DNA from: Lachnoclostridium sp.
GTDB lineage: Bacteria > Bacillota > Clostridia > Lachnospirales > Lachnospiraceae
NCBI GenBank assembly: GCA_021770065.1
Contig: JAETRR010000029.1
Location: forward strand, 1-56,546
DNA length: 56,546 bases
Direction: 5' to 3'
Part shown: one piece after another, positions 1-8,070 of the stretch
How the letters are laid out: the number at the start of each line of letters is the position of its first letter
Position numbering within the stretch: the stretch's first letter is position 1
The notes under the pieces: model-generated
Told to the model about the DNA's origin: nothing
The model's database searches: none
Seen by the model: the letters and a program-made list of their open reading frames with translations, nothing else
Program-made: the position numbers and the translations under genes

Positions 1-81
1 TTCGTAGATATATCTCCTCCTTCTCTTAAGTTGACTTGAAATATGATGATGTATGCTTCTGAATATGATCATTTCGGCTTA

Positions 82-117
82 AGTTACTGACATTGGTTCA
101 CTCCGTGACCAGTAACT
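82..117. repeat. stem-loop upstream of the thiT promoter
   Basis: AGTTACTG (82-89) pairs with CAGTAACT (110-117), and an inner GTTCAC pairs imperfectly with GTGAC. No clear T-run follows on the + strand, so a terminator of a gene left of the window is only one possibility. The DNA from 1 to 81 shows no supported gene. Confidence 0.45.
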
Positions 118-130
118 ATAAACATTCCTC

Positions 131-159
131 TTGACATCCCCATAGTACAAGGGTATAGT
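131..159 (+). promoter_or_regulatory. sigma-A promoter of thiT
   Basis: TTGACA at 131-136 and TATAGT at 154-159 are separated by exactly 17 bp and lie about 28 bp upstream of the TPP aptamer. A transcript starting near 166 would carry the whole riboswitch. Confidence 0.8.
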
Positions 160-186
160 CAAAGTAATCACACAGCAAATATTCTG

Positions 187-310
187 CTAGGGGAGCCTAA
201 GGCTGAGAAAGCGTGACAAACGCTGACCCTCAATACTTGAACCGGTTAATACCGGCGTAAGGAAGCTGCTTTTCGTATCCCCTCCTGTGAAAAATTCATT
301 ACCAAGGAGG
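187..310 (+). ncRNA. TPP riboswitch (THI element) with RBS-sequestering platform
   Basis: The aptamer spans about 187-268 and has the conserved TPP-box pieces in order: GGGGAGCC, GGCTGAGA, GACCCT, GAACCGGTTAATACCGGCGTA and AGGAAGC. Downstream, CCCCTCCT (279-286) can pair with AGGAGG of the thiT ribosome site (305-310). No T-run terminator stem is visible between aptamer and gene. Thiamine pyrophosphate binding is therefore expected to act on translation initiation; this mechanism is inferred from the complementarity, while the aptamer call rests on conserved sequence. Confidence 0.93.
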
Positions 311-318
311 AATTTTTT

Positions 319-987
319 ATGTCACTTTTTGTAAACCAAATCACTGACGAGTGGGGAACCTCCTACTCTCTGACCGGCTTAGGCTACGGCGCCTTAGTAG
401 CCGCCATTTTAATCCTGCTGATACTGGCCTGCTATCTCACCGGCGGAAACAAGAAAATTCAAACCAAGCCCCTCGTATTTGCCGCCGCAGCCATGGCACT
501 GGGAATGATCACATCCTTCCTGAAGCTCTTCGAAGCTCCCATGGGCGGTTCCGTAACCCTCTTCTCCATGCTCTTCATCTGCTGCATCGGCTACTGGTAC
601 GGCCTGCGCACCGGCCTGATCACCGGCTTTGCCTACGGCCTCCTGCAGCTCATCTCCGACCCCTACATCATCAGCCTGCCCCAGATGATAACAGACTACC
701 TGCTGGCCTTCGGCGCCCTGGGCCTGTCCGGCCTCTTCTGTAGCAAGAAAAACGGTCTCATCAAAGGCTACATAGCCGGCGTTCTGGGCCGCTACTTCTT
801 CGCCTTCCTGTCCGGCCTCATCTTCTTCGCCTCCTACGCCGAAGGCACCGGAATGAGCGCCCCCGTATACTCCCTCGCCTACAACGGCAGCTACTTAGGC
901 TGCGAAGCCGCCATGACCCTCATAGTCCTAGCAATTCCGGCCGTCAACAAAGCCTTCATCCGCGTAAAACAAATGGCCACAGCATAA
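319..987 (+). CDS. thiT: thiamine transporter substrate-binding subunit ThiT (ECF type)
   Basis: A 222-aa integral membrane protein with about six hydrophobic segments. It is the S-component that captures thiamine and works with the shared ECF energizing module (EcfT and two ATPases), which is not encoded nearby. The stretch from about residue 75, GGSVTLFSML followed by YGLLQLISDPYI and DYLLAFGALGLSGLF, matches the ThiT/YuaJ family. The extra N-terminal region of about 40 residues with an additional hydrophobic segment makes it longer than the usual 180-200 aa. The start is fixed by AAGGAGG at 304-310. The TPP riboswitch directly upstream supports thiamine as substrate. It stands alone and is followed by a long inverted repeat that separates it from convergent argS. 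Confidence 0.93.
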   Translation: MSLFVNQITDEWGTSYSLTGLGYGALVAAILILLILACYLTGGNKKIQTKPLVFAAAAMALGMITSFLKLFEAPMGGSVTLFSMLFICCIGYWYGLRTGLITGFAYGLLQLISDPYIISLPQMITDYLLAFGALGLSGLFCSKKNGLIKGYIAGVLGRYFFAFLSGLIFFASYAEGTGMSAPVYSLAYNGSYLGCEAAMTLIVLAIPAVNKAFIRVKQMATA

Positions 988-1038
988 ACATAACCCTCGG
1001 CAAAAAGCACAAAATCACACAACCACTCCCAAAAACCA

Positions 1039-1246
1039 GGGTCTGCCGCAAAAATCCGGGAGGCGTTTCCAATATCCATGTGTCCGGCTATTCGCGCACA
1101 GTCTGTCTGATATGGACGGACATTGCCCAAACCATACAGAGTCCCAACAGACCCTCACAGCAATGTACGTCCAGAGCAGACAGACTGTACGCGAATCGTC
1201 CGAACACAGGATATGGAAACGCCTCCTGGATTTTTGCGGCAGACCC
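1039..1246. repeat. long inverted-repeat element, copy 1
   Basis: The left arm (1039-1125) and right arm (1161-1246) form a hairpin of about 85 bp with scattered mismatches, around a loop of about 35 nt. The outer arms start GGGTCTGCCGC and end GCGGCAGACCC. The core carries TTCGCG flanked by CGGAC-type and CTGTCTG motifs, shared with copies at 6533-6771 and 26290-26500. It lies between convergent thiT (ends 987) and argS (ends 1257), where it could end both transcripts. No protein-coding frame in it is credible. Confidence 0.9.
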
Positions 1247-1256
1247 GTCCGTCTCA

Positions 1257-3029
1257 TCACATACGCTCCGGCGCCTCAAATCCCAAAATCCCGATACAAG
1301 TCTCCAGCACCCGTTTTGTCAGCACCAAAACAGCCACCAGCCCGCTTCGTATCTCTTCATCCTCCTCACTGAGAATCTTCGTCTCATGGTAAAACTTATT
1401 AAAAGCATTCGCCAGCTCATAAATATAAGCACAAATCTTATGGGGAGCCAGCTCCTCAAAAGCATTCTCAACCGCCCCGTTAAACCGCGCCAGTCGAAGC
1501 ATCAGACCCTTCTGCGTCTCATTCCCCGGAACCCCGATCATCCCGGCTTCCGGATCAAGCCCCATCTCCCGGTACTTATTCAAAATAGACTTAATCCGCA
1601 CAATCGTATACAGTATATACGGCCCCGTATTCCCCTCAAAGGAAGTAAACCGCTCCACATCAAACACATAATCCTTAGAAGCCTGGTTTGACAAATCCCC
1701 GTATTTAATCGCCGAAAGTCCTACAATCCGCGCCGTCTCCCTGGCCTCATCCTCCGAGATCTCCAGATCCGAATTATCCACAATCTTCCGGTACATCTCC
1801 TCATTGATATCCGCTATCAGATGCTCCAGGCGCATCACCCCGCCCTCGCGGGTCTTAAAAGGCTTCCCGTCCTTCCCGTTCATGGTACCGAATCCCAAAA
1901 ACTTAAGCCCTGTCCCATCTTCCACAAGCCCCGTTTTCCGTGCGCAGCGGAACACCTGTACAAAATGCATCTCCTGCCGCTTGTCCACCACATAGATCAT
2001 CTCATCCGGCCTATAGAGCTTCATCCGCTCCACAATCGTCGCCAAATCCGTAGTCGTATAAAGAGAAGCCCCGTCTGACTTCAAAATCATGCATGGCGGG
2101 ATCTCCTTGGTATCCGTATCCTCCTTCACATCCACCACAAGGGCGCCCTCGCTCTCATAGGCGAACCCCTTCTCCTTAAGCATCGCCACCAGTTCGGGAA
2201 TATAGGGCTGCGCATCCGATTCCCCTTTCCATAAATCAAACTCCACCTTCAGATTGGCGTAATTTTTCTTCAAATCCGCCACGGACACATTTAAAATATG
2301 CTGCAGAACAGCCTGGCATCCCCGGTGCCCGTGCTGAACCAGATAAGTAGCCTCCATAGCCTCATCCTTGTAAGCCTCATCCTCTTTGGAACGGGCACTG
2401 GCCGCAGGATAGATCTCCTCCAGCTCCGAGATGGTAAAGGGCGCTTCCTTCGGATATTCCCCTGTAAAACTCTCATCAAAATAAGGAAGATTCGGCTTCC
2501 TGTGCTTTAATTCTGTGATAATAAGCCCCATCTGCAGGCCCCAGTCTCCCAGATGAATGTCGCCAATCATCCGGTGCCCTGCAAAACGCCCCAGGCGCTT
2601 TACACACTCTCCGATAATGGCCGAGCGCAGGTGTCCCACGTGAAGGGGCTTTGCCACATTCGGTCCGCCGTAATCGATGATAATCGTCTTCGGCTCTGCA
2701 GCCCTGTCACATCCCAGACGCTCATCCCGGAGCATCTCCTGAAGATATGTCTGTACAAAGGAAGCACTCACCTTCAGATTAATAAAGCCCGGATTCACTG
2801 CCAGAACCTCCTCAAAGACAGTGCTTTTCCTGAGTTCTTCCACCACTTTTTCCGCAATCCGGATAGGCGCACAGTGATATTTCTTAGCTGCAGCCATACT
2901 CCCGTTGCACTGATATTCACACAGATCCGGCCGGTTTGAGAGAGTCACCTTTCCGTATTCCCCTTCATAACCGCAGGCCTCAAATGCCTGTACAACCGCT
3001 TCTGTGATCTGATCCAACAATTTTTTCAT
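1257..3029 (-). CDS. argS: arginine--tRNA ligase
   Basis: A 590-aa class I aminoacyl-tRNA synthetase that charges tRNA-Arg in the cytoplasm. N-terminal additional (Arg_S N) domain about 1-90; catalytic core with GGPNVAKPLHVGHLRS (HIGH box, near residue 120); DALR anticodon-binding domain at the C-terminus with RIKSILNKYREMG and FNKFYHETKIL. A canonical KMSKS is not evident; FKTREGG occupies that region, as in many ArgS. An upstream ATG at 3047 exists, but GAGGAGA is placed correctly for the ATG at 3029, which I chose. No T-box leader is seen: only 45 bp separate it from the fructokinase gene upstream, so the two are probably co-transcribed. Confidence 0.95.
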   Translation of the reverse strand: MKKLLDQITEAVVQAFEACGYEGEYGKVTLSNRPDLCEYQCNGSMAAAKKYHCAPIRIAEKVVEELRKSTVFEEVLAVNPGFINLKVSASFVQTYLQEMLRDERLGCDRAAEPKTIIIDYGGPNVAKPLHVGHLRSAIIGECVKRLGRFAGHRMIGDIHLGDWGLQMGLIITELKHRKPNLPYFDESFTGEYPKEAPFTISELEEIYPAASARSKEDEAYKDEAMEATYLVQHGHRGCQAVLQHILNVSVADLKKNYANLKVEFDLWKGESDAQPYIPELVAMLKEKGFAYESEGALVVDVKEDTDTKEIPPCMILKSDGASLYTTTDLATIVERMKLYRPDEMIYVVDKRQEMHFVQVFRCARKTGLVEDGTGLKFLGFGTMNGKDGKPFKTREGGVMRLEHLIADINEEMYRKIVDNSDLEISEDEARETARIVGLSAIKYGDLSNQASKDYVFDVERFTSFEGNTGPYILYTIVRIKSILNKYREMGLDPEAGMIGVPGNETQKGLMLRLARFNGAVENAFEELAPHKICAYIYELANAFNKFYHETKILSEEDEEIRSGLVAVLVLTKRVLETCIGILGFEAPERM

Positions 3030-3074
3030 AACATTCTTTCTCCTCATATTTTAATTCGGGCGCTCCTGAAAATA

Positions 3075-4037
3075 TCAGCCCATCAAAGCTTTTACTTCCT
3101 CCACCGTGGGCATAACCCGGAGGGCGCCCTTGCGTGTAGTGATAATAGAAGCCGCGGCATTGGCAAAAGTCAGCATCTTGGCAAGATCCTGCTCCGTCAG
3201 ATCTTCCAGGCCATGATCCAGAATAAAATTCAGCATACCCGCGCAGAAAGTATCTCCCGCCCCCGTAGTCTCGATGGTGTGTTCCTGTACAAAGCCCGCC
3301 TTCTCAACGAATACATGATCTTTGTAATAAGCCCGGCTGCCCTTCTTTCCCATGGTTATGCAGATGAGGGGGATATCAAAGCGGTTCCGCACCGCCTCCA
3401 CGCCCCGGTCAAGGCTTCTCTCCCCGGTGATAAATTCAAGTTCCTCTTCAGACATCTTCACGGCGGAGCATCTGGACAGTCCGAACCAGATCTGCTCCTT
3501 GGCATCCTGCAGATTATTCCACAGAGGCGGCCTTAGGTTCGGATCAAAGGTTACCGTCACCCCATGCTTCCCGGCATATTCAAGAGCCTTCTTTGTGGCG
3601 CTGCGCACCGGCTCATCCGTAAGAGACAATGTGCCGAAATGCAGAATACGGCTCTTTGCAATAATCTCCTCCTGAACCTCATCCTCTTTAAGCATCATAT
3701 CCGCTCCCGGCTTCCGGTAAAAAGAAAAGTCCCTGTCGCCATCCGCTGCCGTGTGTACAAAGGCCAGCGTAGTATGCACCACTTTATCCAAAAGAAGATT
3801 GTCCGTTCCGATGCCAAGCTCCACCAGAGTGCTTTTCAGAGTTCTTCCAAACTGATCATCCCCCACTTTTCCGATAAAGCTTGTCTTCTTACCCAGATTA
3901 TTCAGCATGGCAAGCACATTGCAGGGCGCCCCTCCGGGATTCGCCTCAAGTAAAGGATTTCCCTGGGGACTTAATCCGTTTTCCGTAAAATCAATCAACA
4001 GTTCTCCAATTGCCGTAACATCATATAATTTTTCCAT
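3075..4037 (-). CDS. scrK: PfkB-family carbohydrate kinase, probable fructokinase
   Basis: A 320-aa ribokinase-fold kinase that uses ATP to phosphorylate a sugar, most likely fructose. Near the N-terminus GELLIDFTE and NPGGAPCNV form the sugar-binding face (PfkB signature 1). Near residue 255 ETTGAGDTFCAGML holds the catalytic Asp and anion-hole residues (signature 2). The length is normal. AAAGGA sits 8 nt before the second ATG (4037), preferred over the ATG at 4046. There is no transporter or sucrose hydrolase next to it, so the substrate is inferred from family similarity only. It precedes argS in the same direction. Confidence 0.85.
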   Translation of the reverse strand: MEKLYDVTAIGELLIDFTENGLSPQGNPLLEANPGGAPCNVLAMLNNLGKKTSFIGKVGDDQFGRTLKSTLVELGIGTDNLLLDKVVHTTLAFVHTAADGDRDFSFYRKPGADMMLKEDEVQEEIIAKSRILHFGTLSLTDEPVRSATKKALEYAGKHGVTVTFDPNLRPPLWNNLQDAKEQIWFGLSRCSAVKMSEEELEFITGERSLDRGVEAVRNRFDIPLICITMGKKGSRAYYKDHVFVEKAGFVQEHTIETTGAGDTFCAGMLNFILDHGLEDLTEQDLAKMLTFANAAASIITTRKGALRVMPTVEEVKALMG

Positions 4038-4154
4038 TTCCCTCATCCTTTCCCTTTACTTTCTGTCTAAAAGTCTCTATAATCAGATCAATTGAAACTA
4101 TTATCATTATATGTAAAATACATGAAAAAAGCAATTCCTTTTCTGCCAAAATGT

Positions 4155-4349
4155 TACTGCTCACATAGCGGCCGCTAACGCCAAAACGGCAGTGACTTTA
4201 CCCTTTCGTGCTGTCGCGCAGCGACTTTAAAACAGCTAAGAAATGTCAAGTGTTTACTAAAGATATTTTTGCTGGACGGTAAAGCCGCAAAGGCGCACGA
4301 GAGGAACTTTTATGAGTGCCCTTTCGAATAAAAGTTTCTCTCATTGCCG
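4155..4349. repeat. degenerate palindromic intergenic repeat (family 2), copy at the xth 5' end
   Basis: GACTTTACCCTTTCGTGCTG near 4193-4212 matches the reverse complement of segments at 15330-15352 and 32762-32794. A second part (4297-4336) is a hairpin in which GAGGAACTTTTAT pairs with ATAAAAGTTTCTC. The similarity runs to about 4349, where recognisable exonuclease III coding sequence begins. The boundaries are approximate. Confidence 0.6.
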
Positions 4350-5061
4350 TGTGGGCAAAAATTTTATGGAGGATTTTAAGAAGCTGGATGCGGATATCTT
4401 CTGTCTCCAGGAAACCAAACTGCAGGAAGGGCAGATTACGCTTGATCTACCCGGCTATCATCAGTACTGGAATTATGCAGAGAAAAAAGGATACAGCGGA
4501 ACGGCCGTATTTACCAGGACAGAGCCCTTGACGGTATCTTACGGAATCGGCGTAGAGGAACACGACCATGAAGGGCGGGTCATTACCCTGGAATTTTCCG
4601 ACTTCTATCTGGCAACCGTCTACACTCCCAATTCCCAGGACGGCCTTGCGAGGCTTGACTACCGGATGAAATGGGAGGATGACTTTCTCCGCTATATAAA
4701 GAGCCTTGACAAAAAGAAGCCCGTAATCTACTGCGGAGATCTGAATGTGGCCCACAAAGAAATCGATCTGAAAAATCCGAAAACCAACCGGAAAAATGCC
4801 GGATTCACAGATGAAGAACGGGCAAAGATAACCCATGTACTGGAATCCGGCTTTGTGGATACCTTCCGCTATTTTTATCCGGATACGGAGGGCATCTACT
4901 CCTGGTGGTCCTACCGGTTCCGTGCCCGGGAGAAAAATGCCGGGTGGCGGATCGATTACTTTATCGTATCAGAGCGGCTCACAGAACGCCTGGAGGATGC
5001 TAAGATCCACACAGATATCTTCGGTTCGGATCACTGCCCCATAGAGCTTTTATTAAAATAA
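4312..5061 (+). CDS. xth: exonuclease III / AP endonuclease with replaced N-terminus
   Basis: A 249-aa member of the EEP (exonuclease-endonuclease-phosphatase) family, which cleaves abasic sites and degrades 3' ends in base excision repair. Present: CLQETKL (metal-binding Glu34), GDLNVAH (catalytic Asp and Asn), RIDYFIV and the terminal GSDHCPIEL (catalytic Asp-His). Missing: the normal first strand, which in this family reads close to KFISWNVNGLRAC and carries the Asn equivalent to E. coli Asn7. Instead the open frame begins MSALSNKSFSHCR, encoded by family-2 repeat DNA, and joins the family sequence at VGKNF (from 4350). GAGAGGA precedes ATG 4312, so it may be translated. Activity is doubtful without the first strand. 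Confidence 0.8.
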   Translation: MSALSNKSFSHCRVGKNFMEDFKKLDADIFCLQETKLQEGQITLDLPGYHQYWNYAEKKGYSGTAVFTRTEPLTVSYGIGVEEHDHEGRVITLEFSDFYLATVYTPNSQDGLARLDYRMKWEDDFLRYIKSLDKKKPVIYCGDLNVAHKEIDLKNPKTNRKNAGFTDEERAKITHVLESGFVDTFRYFYPDTEGIYSWWSYRFRAREKNAGWRIDYFIVSERLTERLEDAKIHTDIFGSDHCPIELLLK

Positions 5062-5073
5062 TACGCGAATCTC

Positions 5074-5102
5074 AAGGGGGTGCAACACCCCCTTTTTCTT
5101 TT
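5074..5102. terminator. bidirectional intrinsic terminator
   Basis: AAGGGGGTG and CACCCCCTT form a perfect 9-bp stem with a CAA loop followed by TTTTTCTTTT. It lies between the ends of convergent xth (5061) and the DUF815 gene (5104). It mainly serves xth; the reverse strand has only a weaker tail. Confidence 0.88.
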
Positions 5103-5103
5103 G

Positions 5104-6411
5104 TCAGTCTCTTCTTCCGGCCAGATAATTAATAAACTGCTGTGCCGTCCGCCCGGAAATTCCGCCGTGGCTTAACTCCCACTGATTGGCCCTGGCACAG
5201 AGTTCCTGTTCCGTCAGGGTAATCTCGGGATACCGCTTCGCAAGCTCCGTCACAATCCGGAAATACTCCTTCTGCGAAGGCTTCGAATAACAGATTGTCA
5301 CGCCAAACCGCGCCACCAGGGACAGCTTCTCCTGCATCGTATCAGACCTGTGCATGCCATTGTCCGTCTCCATATCGTCCCGATCCCCCCAGGTCTCCCG
5401 GATAATATGCCGCCGGTTCGAGGTCGCATAGATCAGCACATTATCCGGCTTCGTCTCCATGCCTCCCTCAATCACCGCCTTTAAAAACTTATACTCAATC
5501 TCAAATTCCTCAAAAGACAGATCATCCATATAAATAATAAAACGGTAATTCCGATTCTTAATCTGCGCAATAATCGCCGAAAGATCCTGGAACTGATGCT
5601 TATAAATCTCAATCATCCGAAGCCCTTTATCATAGTATTCATTCAAAATAGCCTTAATGCTGGTGGATTTACCCGTACCGCTGTCTCCGAAAAGCAGCAC
5701 ATTATTGGCCGGCAGGCCCTTCACAAACGCCTCCGTATTATCAATCAGCTTCTGCTTCTGAAGTTCATACCCCACCAGATCTTCAAGAAGCACCTGTTCC
5801 GTATTATTGATAGGCAGAAACTCCACCCCGTCCGGCAGACTCTTAATGCGGAACGCCTTATTGAGCCCAAACATTCCGACACCGTAAGCCTTATAAAAAT
5901 CCGTCACAATCGTAAAAATCTCTTCCTCGTCCTGCGCCTCTTCAATCCGAAGGCTCACCGCCTGCACCTTCTCGCTCACATTCTTATTGTACATGCGCTC
6001 CTTCTTCCCGATTGCCTTATAATTACAGATGGTAGAAAAGCAGTCAATGCCGAGATCCCTCTCGATCGGTCCAAAGTCAAAGTCAAAGAGCCTCTTAAAT
6101 ACACGAAAATCCCCCTTCGCAAAATGATTCACGCTCCCCTCATTAGCCCCCACCTTCTCACTTGTCATACTAAAGGAATTCTCATTCGTCAGAAGAATAA
6201 AAGTCAGATAATTATGCCAGAGATTTTTATCAAACCCATACATCGTAGACAGATCAAGAAGCGCCTTAATCTGCTCATAAATACGGGTAGTCAGTTCCGC
6301 CCCCGTACTCTCCTTCTTCTCCCAATCCTCAAAAATCCCCGACAGCTTCCGGAGGATACTATCCTGTCCCAAATCTCTATATAACACCAGTTTCGCTATT
6401 TCCCGATACAT
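5104..6411 (-). CDS. DUF815-family AAA+ ATP-binding protein
   Basis: A 435-aa cytoplasmic ATPase of the DUF815 family, with unknown client. The N-terminal 235 residues are helical and family-specific. The ATPase has a P-loop GDSGTGKST at about 239-247, a Walker B-like [14 protein letters not shown] near 290, and sensor-1-type YATSNRRHI near 335 followed by the WGDRDDM motif typical of the family. The ATG at 6411 is preceded by AAGGAG at 8 nt; the longer open frame to 6483 lacks a ribosome site. It is monocistronic: convergent with xth on one side, and a long inverted repeat upstream on the other. Confidence 0.85.
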   Translation of the reverse strand: MYREIAKLVLYRDLGQDSILRKLSGIFEDWEKKESTGAELTTRIYEQIKALLDLSTMYGFDKNLWHNYLTFILLTNENSFSMTSEKVGANEGSVNHFAKGDFRVFKRLFDFDFGPIERDLGIDCFSTICNYKAIGKKERMYNKNVSEKVQAVSLRIEEAQDEEEIFTIVTDFYKAYGVGMFGLNKAFRIKSLPDGVEFLPINNTEQVLLEDLVGYELQKQKLIDNTEAFVKGLPANNVLLFGDSGTGKSTSIKAILNEYYDKGLRMIEIYKHQFQDLSAIIAQIKNRNYRFIIYMDDLSFEEFEIEYKFLKAVIEGGMETKPDNVLIYATSNRRHIIRETWGDRDDMETDNGMHRSDTMQEKLSLVARFGVTICYSKPSQKEYFRIVTELAKRYPEITLTEQELCARANQWELSHGGISGRTAQQFINYLAGRRD

Positions 6412-6532
6412 AGAAAACACTCCTTTTTCATTTTCCCCATCATACCACGCCAAAAGAACCGCGTCAAATGGACATGCCAGCATATCCGCTTGGCTCGTTG
6501 CCCACGGGAATCAAGTGCGTCCTCATAAACCA

Positions 6533-6771
6533 GTAACAGTTCCGGTGGGCTGCCGCAGAGCTGTTTCCCCGGCTTTTCCGATATCCAGTGTACGGCTGTT
6601 CGCGTACAGCCTGTCTGATATGGACGGACATAGACAAAAATGCCGCCTCACATAATATAAAACAATGTCCGTACAGAGCAGACAGACTGTACGCGAACCG
6701 TCCGAACACAGGATATCAGGATATGGAAAAGTCGGGAAAACGGCTCTGCGGCAGCCCACCGGAACTGTTAC
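6533..6771. repeat. long inverted-repeat element, copy 2
   Basis: Arms 6533-6630 and 6663-6771. The outermost GTAACAGTTCCGGTGGG pairs with CCCACCGGAACTGTTAC. The core (CTGTTCGCGTACAGCCTGTC on the left) resembles copies 1 and 3. The right arm carries a small extra duplication of GGATAT. It lies between two divergent genes, the DUF815 ATPase (start 6411) and the YtrA-type regulator (start 7004), a position where a terminator role is not expected. Confidence 0.9.
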
Positions 6772-6815
6772 GTCCGTCCCCATTCTTAAGAAATTCTGAA
6801 TATTCTCCTCCCCCC

Positions 6816-6863
6816 TTGACATTTAAATCAAAAAGAATTACTGTATTATTAAAGTAATACAGT
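6816..6863 (+). promoter_or_regulatory. promoter and palindromic operator of the YtrA-type operon
   Basis: TTGACA at 6816-6821, then 17 bp, then a TACTGT -10 at 6839-6844. The palindrome ACTGTATTA / TAATACAGT (6840-6848 and 6855-6863, 6-bp centre) covers the -10 and start region. This is a good place for repression by the GntR/YtrA protein encoded next, so autoregulation is likely. A GC-rich hairpin (GCCCTCC / GGAGGG, about 6896-6913) lies in the leader. Confidence 0.75.
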
Positions 6864-7003
6864 GATACAAATGATGCATCCGTATTATACACTGCGCCCT
6901 CCTGACCGGAGGGGGCCGGGGAGCGGTAAAATCTAAAATCCATTTTACCCCCCCCCTGGAAAAAAAACGGCATTTTATAAGAAACAAGGAAAGGAGTGAC
7001 TAT

Positions 7004-7372
7004 ATGGCCTGGATTCTTGATGATTCCCGTCCTATCTACCTGCAGATCGTGGACGTCATCAAAACCAACATTATAGCCGGCGCATATCAGCCGGGCGACA
7101 AACTTCCTTCTGTGCGGGATCTTGCGATGGAGGCATCCGTCAATCCCAATACCATGCAGAAGGCACTGACAGAACTGGAGCGCAGCGGTCTCGTCTACAC
7201 ACAACGAACCAGTGGCAGATTTATCACGGAGGATACGGCAAAAATGACAGAAATCAAAGAACAGCTTGCAAAGGAACAGATTCAGCTTTTCCTCAAAAAC
7301 ATGGAACAACTGGGGTTTAAAAAGGAAGATATCAAACGGCTTCTGGATCAGGAACTAAAGGGGGGAAAATAA
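7004..7372 (+). CDS. GntR-family (YtrA subfamily) transcriptional regulator
   Basis: A 122-aa repressor-type protein with an N-terminal winged helix-turn-helix (about 8-72: PIYLQIVDVIK, GDKLPSVRDLA, VNPNTMQKALTELE) and a short helical C-terminal dimerisation tail of about 45 residues. The short tail is the hallmark of the YtrA subfamily, which regulates adjacent ABC transporters. AAGGAG at 6991-6996 fixes the start. Its stop overlaps the ATPase start by one base, so the two are translationally coupled. The likely target is the palindrome at 6840-6863; the inducing signal is unknown. Confidence 0.92.
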   Translation: MAWILDDSRPIYLQIVDVIKTNIIAGAYQPGDKLPSVRDLAMEASVNPNTMQKALTELERSGLVYTQRTSGRFITEDTAKMTEIKEQLAKEQIQLFLKNMEQLGFKKEDIKRLLDQELKGGK

Positions 7373-8070
7373 TGGAACAACTGCTAAGCTGCCAGAACCT
7401 GACAAAGCGCTACGGCTATAAGACAGCTTTGGACAGCATTAACTTAACCATTGAGCGCGGGCGCATCATCGGTCTTCTGGGACCCAACGGCAGCGGAAAG
7501 ACTACATTAATCAAGCTTATCAACGGCCTGCTTGCGCCCACGGAAGGACTGCTTCTCATTAACGGCGCAGTTCCCGGTCCGGAGACAAAAAAGGTAGTCT
7601 CCTACCTTCCGGAGCGGACCTATTTTAACAGCTGGATGAAGGTTACGGATATTCTGAATTTCTTCTGCGACTTTTACAGCGATTTTGACCGGAACCGGGC
7701 CATGGAAATGCTTCACCGGCTGAACATCGACGAGAAAGATCGCTTAAGTTCCATGTCCAAAGGAACCAAGGAAAAAGTTCAGCTTATTATGGTCATGAGC
7801 CGGGATGCGGATCTCTACTGCCTGGATGAGCCCATCGGAGGCGTAGATCCGGCAGCCAGGGATTATATTCTCCAGACCATTATAACCAACTACAACGAAC
7901 GGGCATCCGTACTGATTTCCACCCACCTTATTTCCGATATTGAAAATGTACTGGATGATGTAATTTTTATCCAGAACGGGCACATCCGCCTGACAACATC
8001 CGTAGATGAAATTCGGGAACAGGAGGGCAAGTCCGTAGATGCTCTCTTCCGGGAGGTGTTCAGATGTTAG
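7372..8070 (+). CDS. ABC transporter ATP-binding protein
   Basis: A 232-aa nucleotide-binding domain. Walker A GPNGSGKTT near residue 39; an ABC-signature-like SSMSKGTKEKVQL near 128 (SKGT instead of the classical SGGQ, common in YtrB-type exporters); Walker B LYCLDEPIGG near 150; H-loop STHLI near 183. It pairs with the permease that follows (7-bp overlap) to form an exporter controlled by the YtrA-type protein. Such units often respond to cell-envelope stress or peptide antibiotics, but nothing here identifies the substrate. Confidence 0.92.
   Translation: MEQLLSCQNLTKRYGYKTALDSINLTIERGRIIGLLGPNGSGKTTLIKLINGLLAPTEGLLLINGAVPGPETKKVVSYLPERTYFNSWMKVTDILNFFCDFYSDFDRNRAMEMLHRLNIDEKDRLSSMSKGTKEKVQLIMVMSRDADLYCLDEPIGGVDPAARDYILQTIITNYNERASVLISTHLISDIENVLDDVIFIQNGHIRLTTSVDEIREQEGKSVDALFREVFRC

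Noticed and set aside
14..22. AAGGAGGAG on the minus strand near the left edge as ribosome site of a leftward gene
   Set aside because: No start codon follows within normal spacing before the window edge.
1080..1691. Long rightward open frame over palindrome copy 1 and the argS end
   Set aside because: Antisense shadow of argS with no ribosome site and low-complexity composition.
3030..3074. T-box leader for argS
   Set aside because: The gap is too short and has no T-box sequence.
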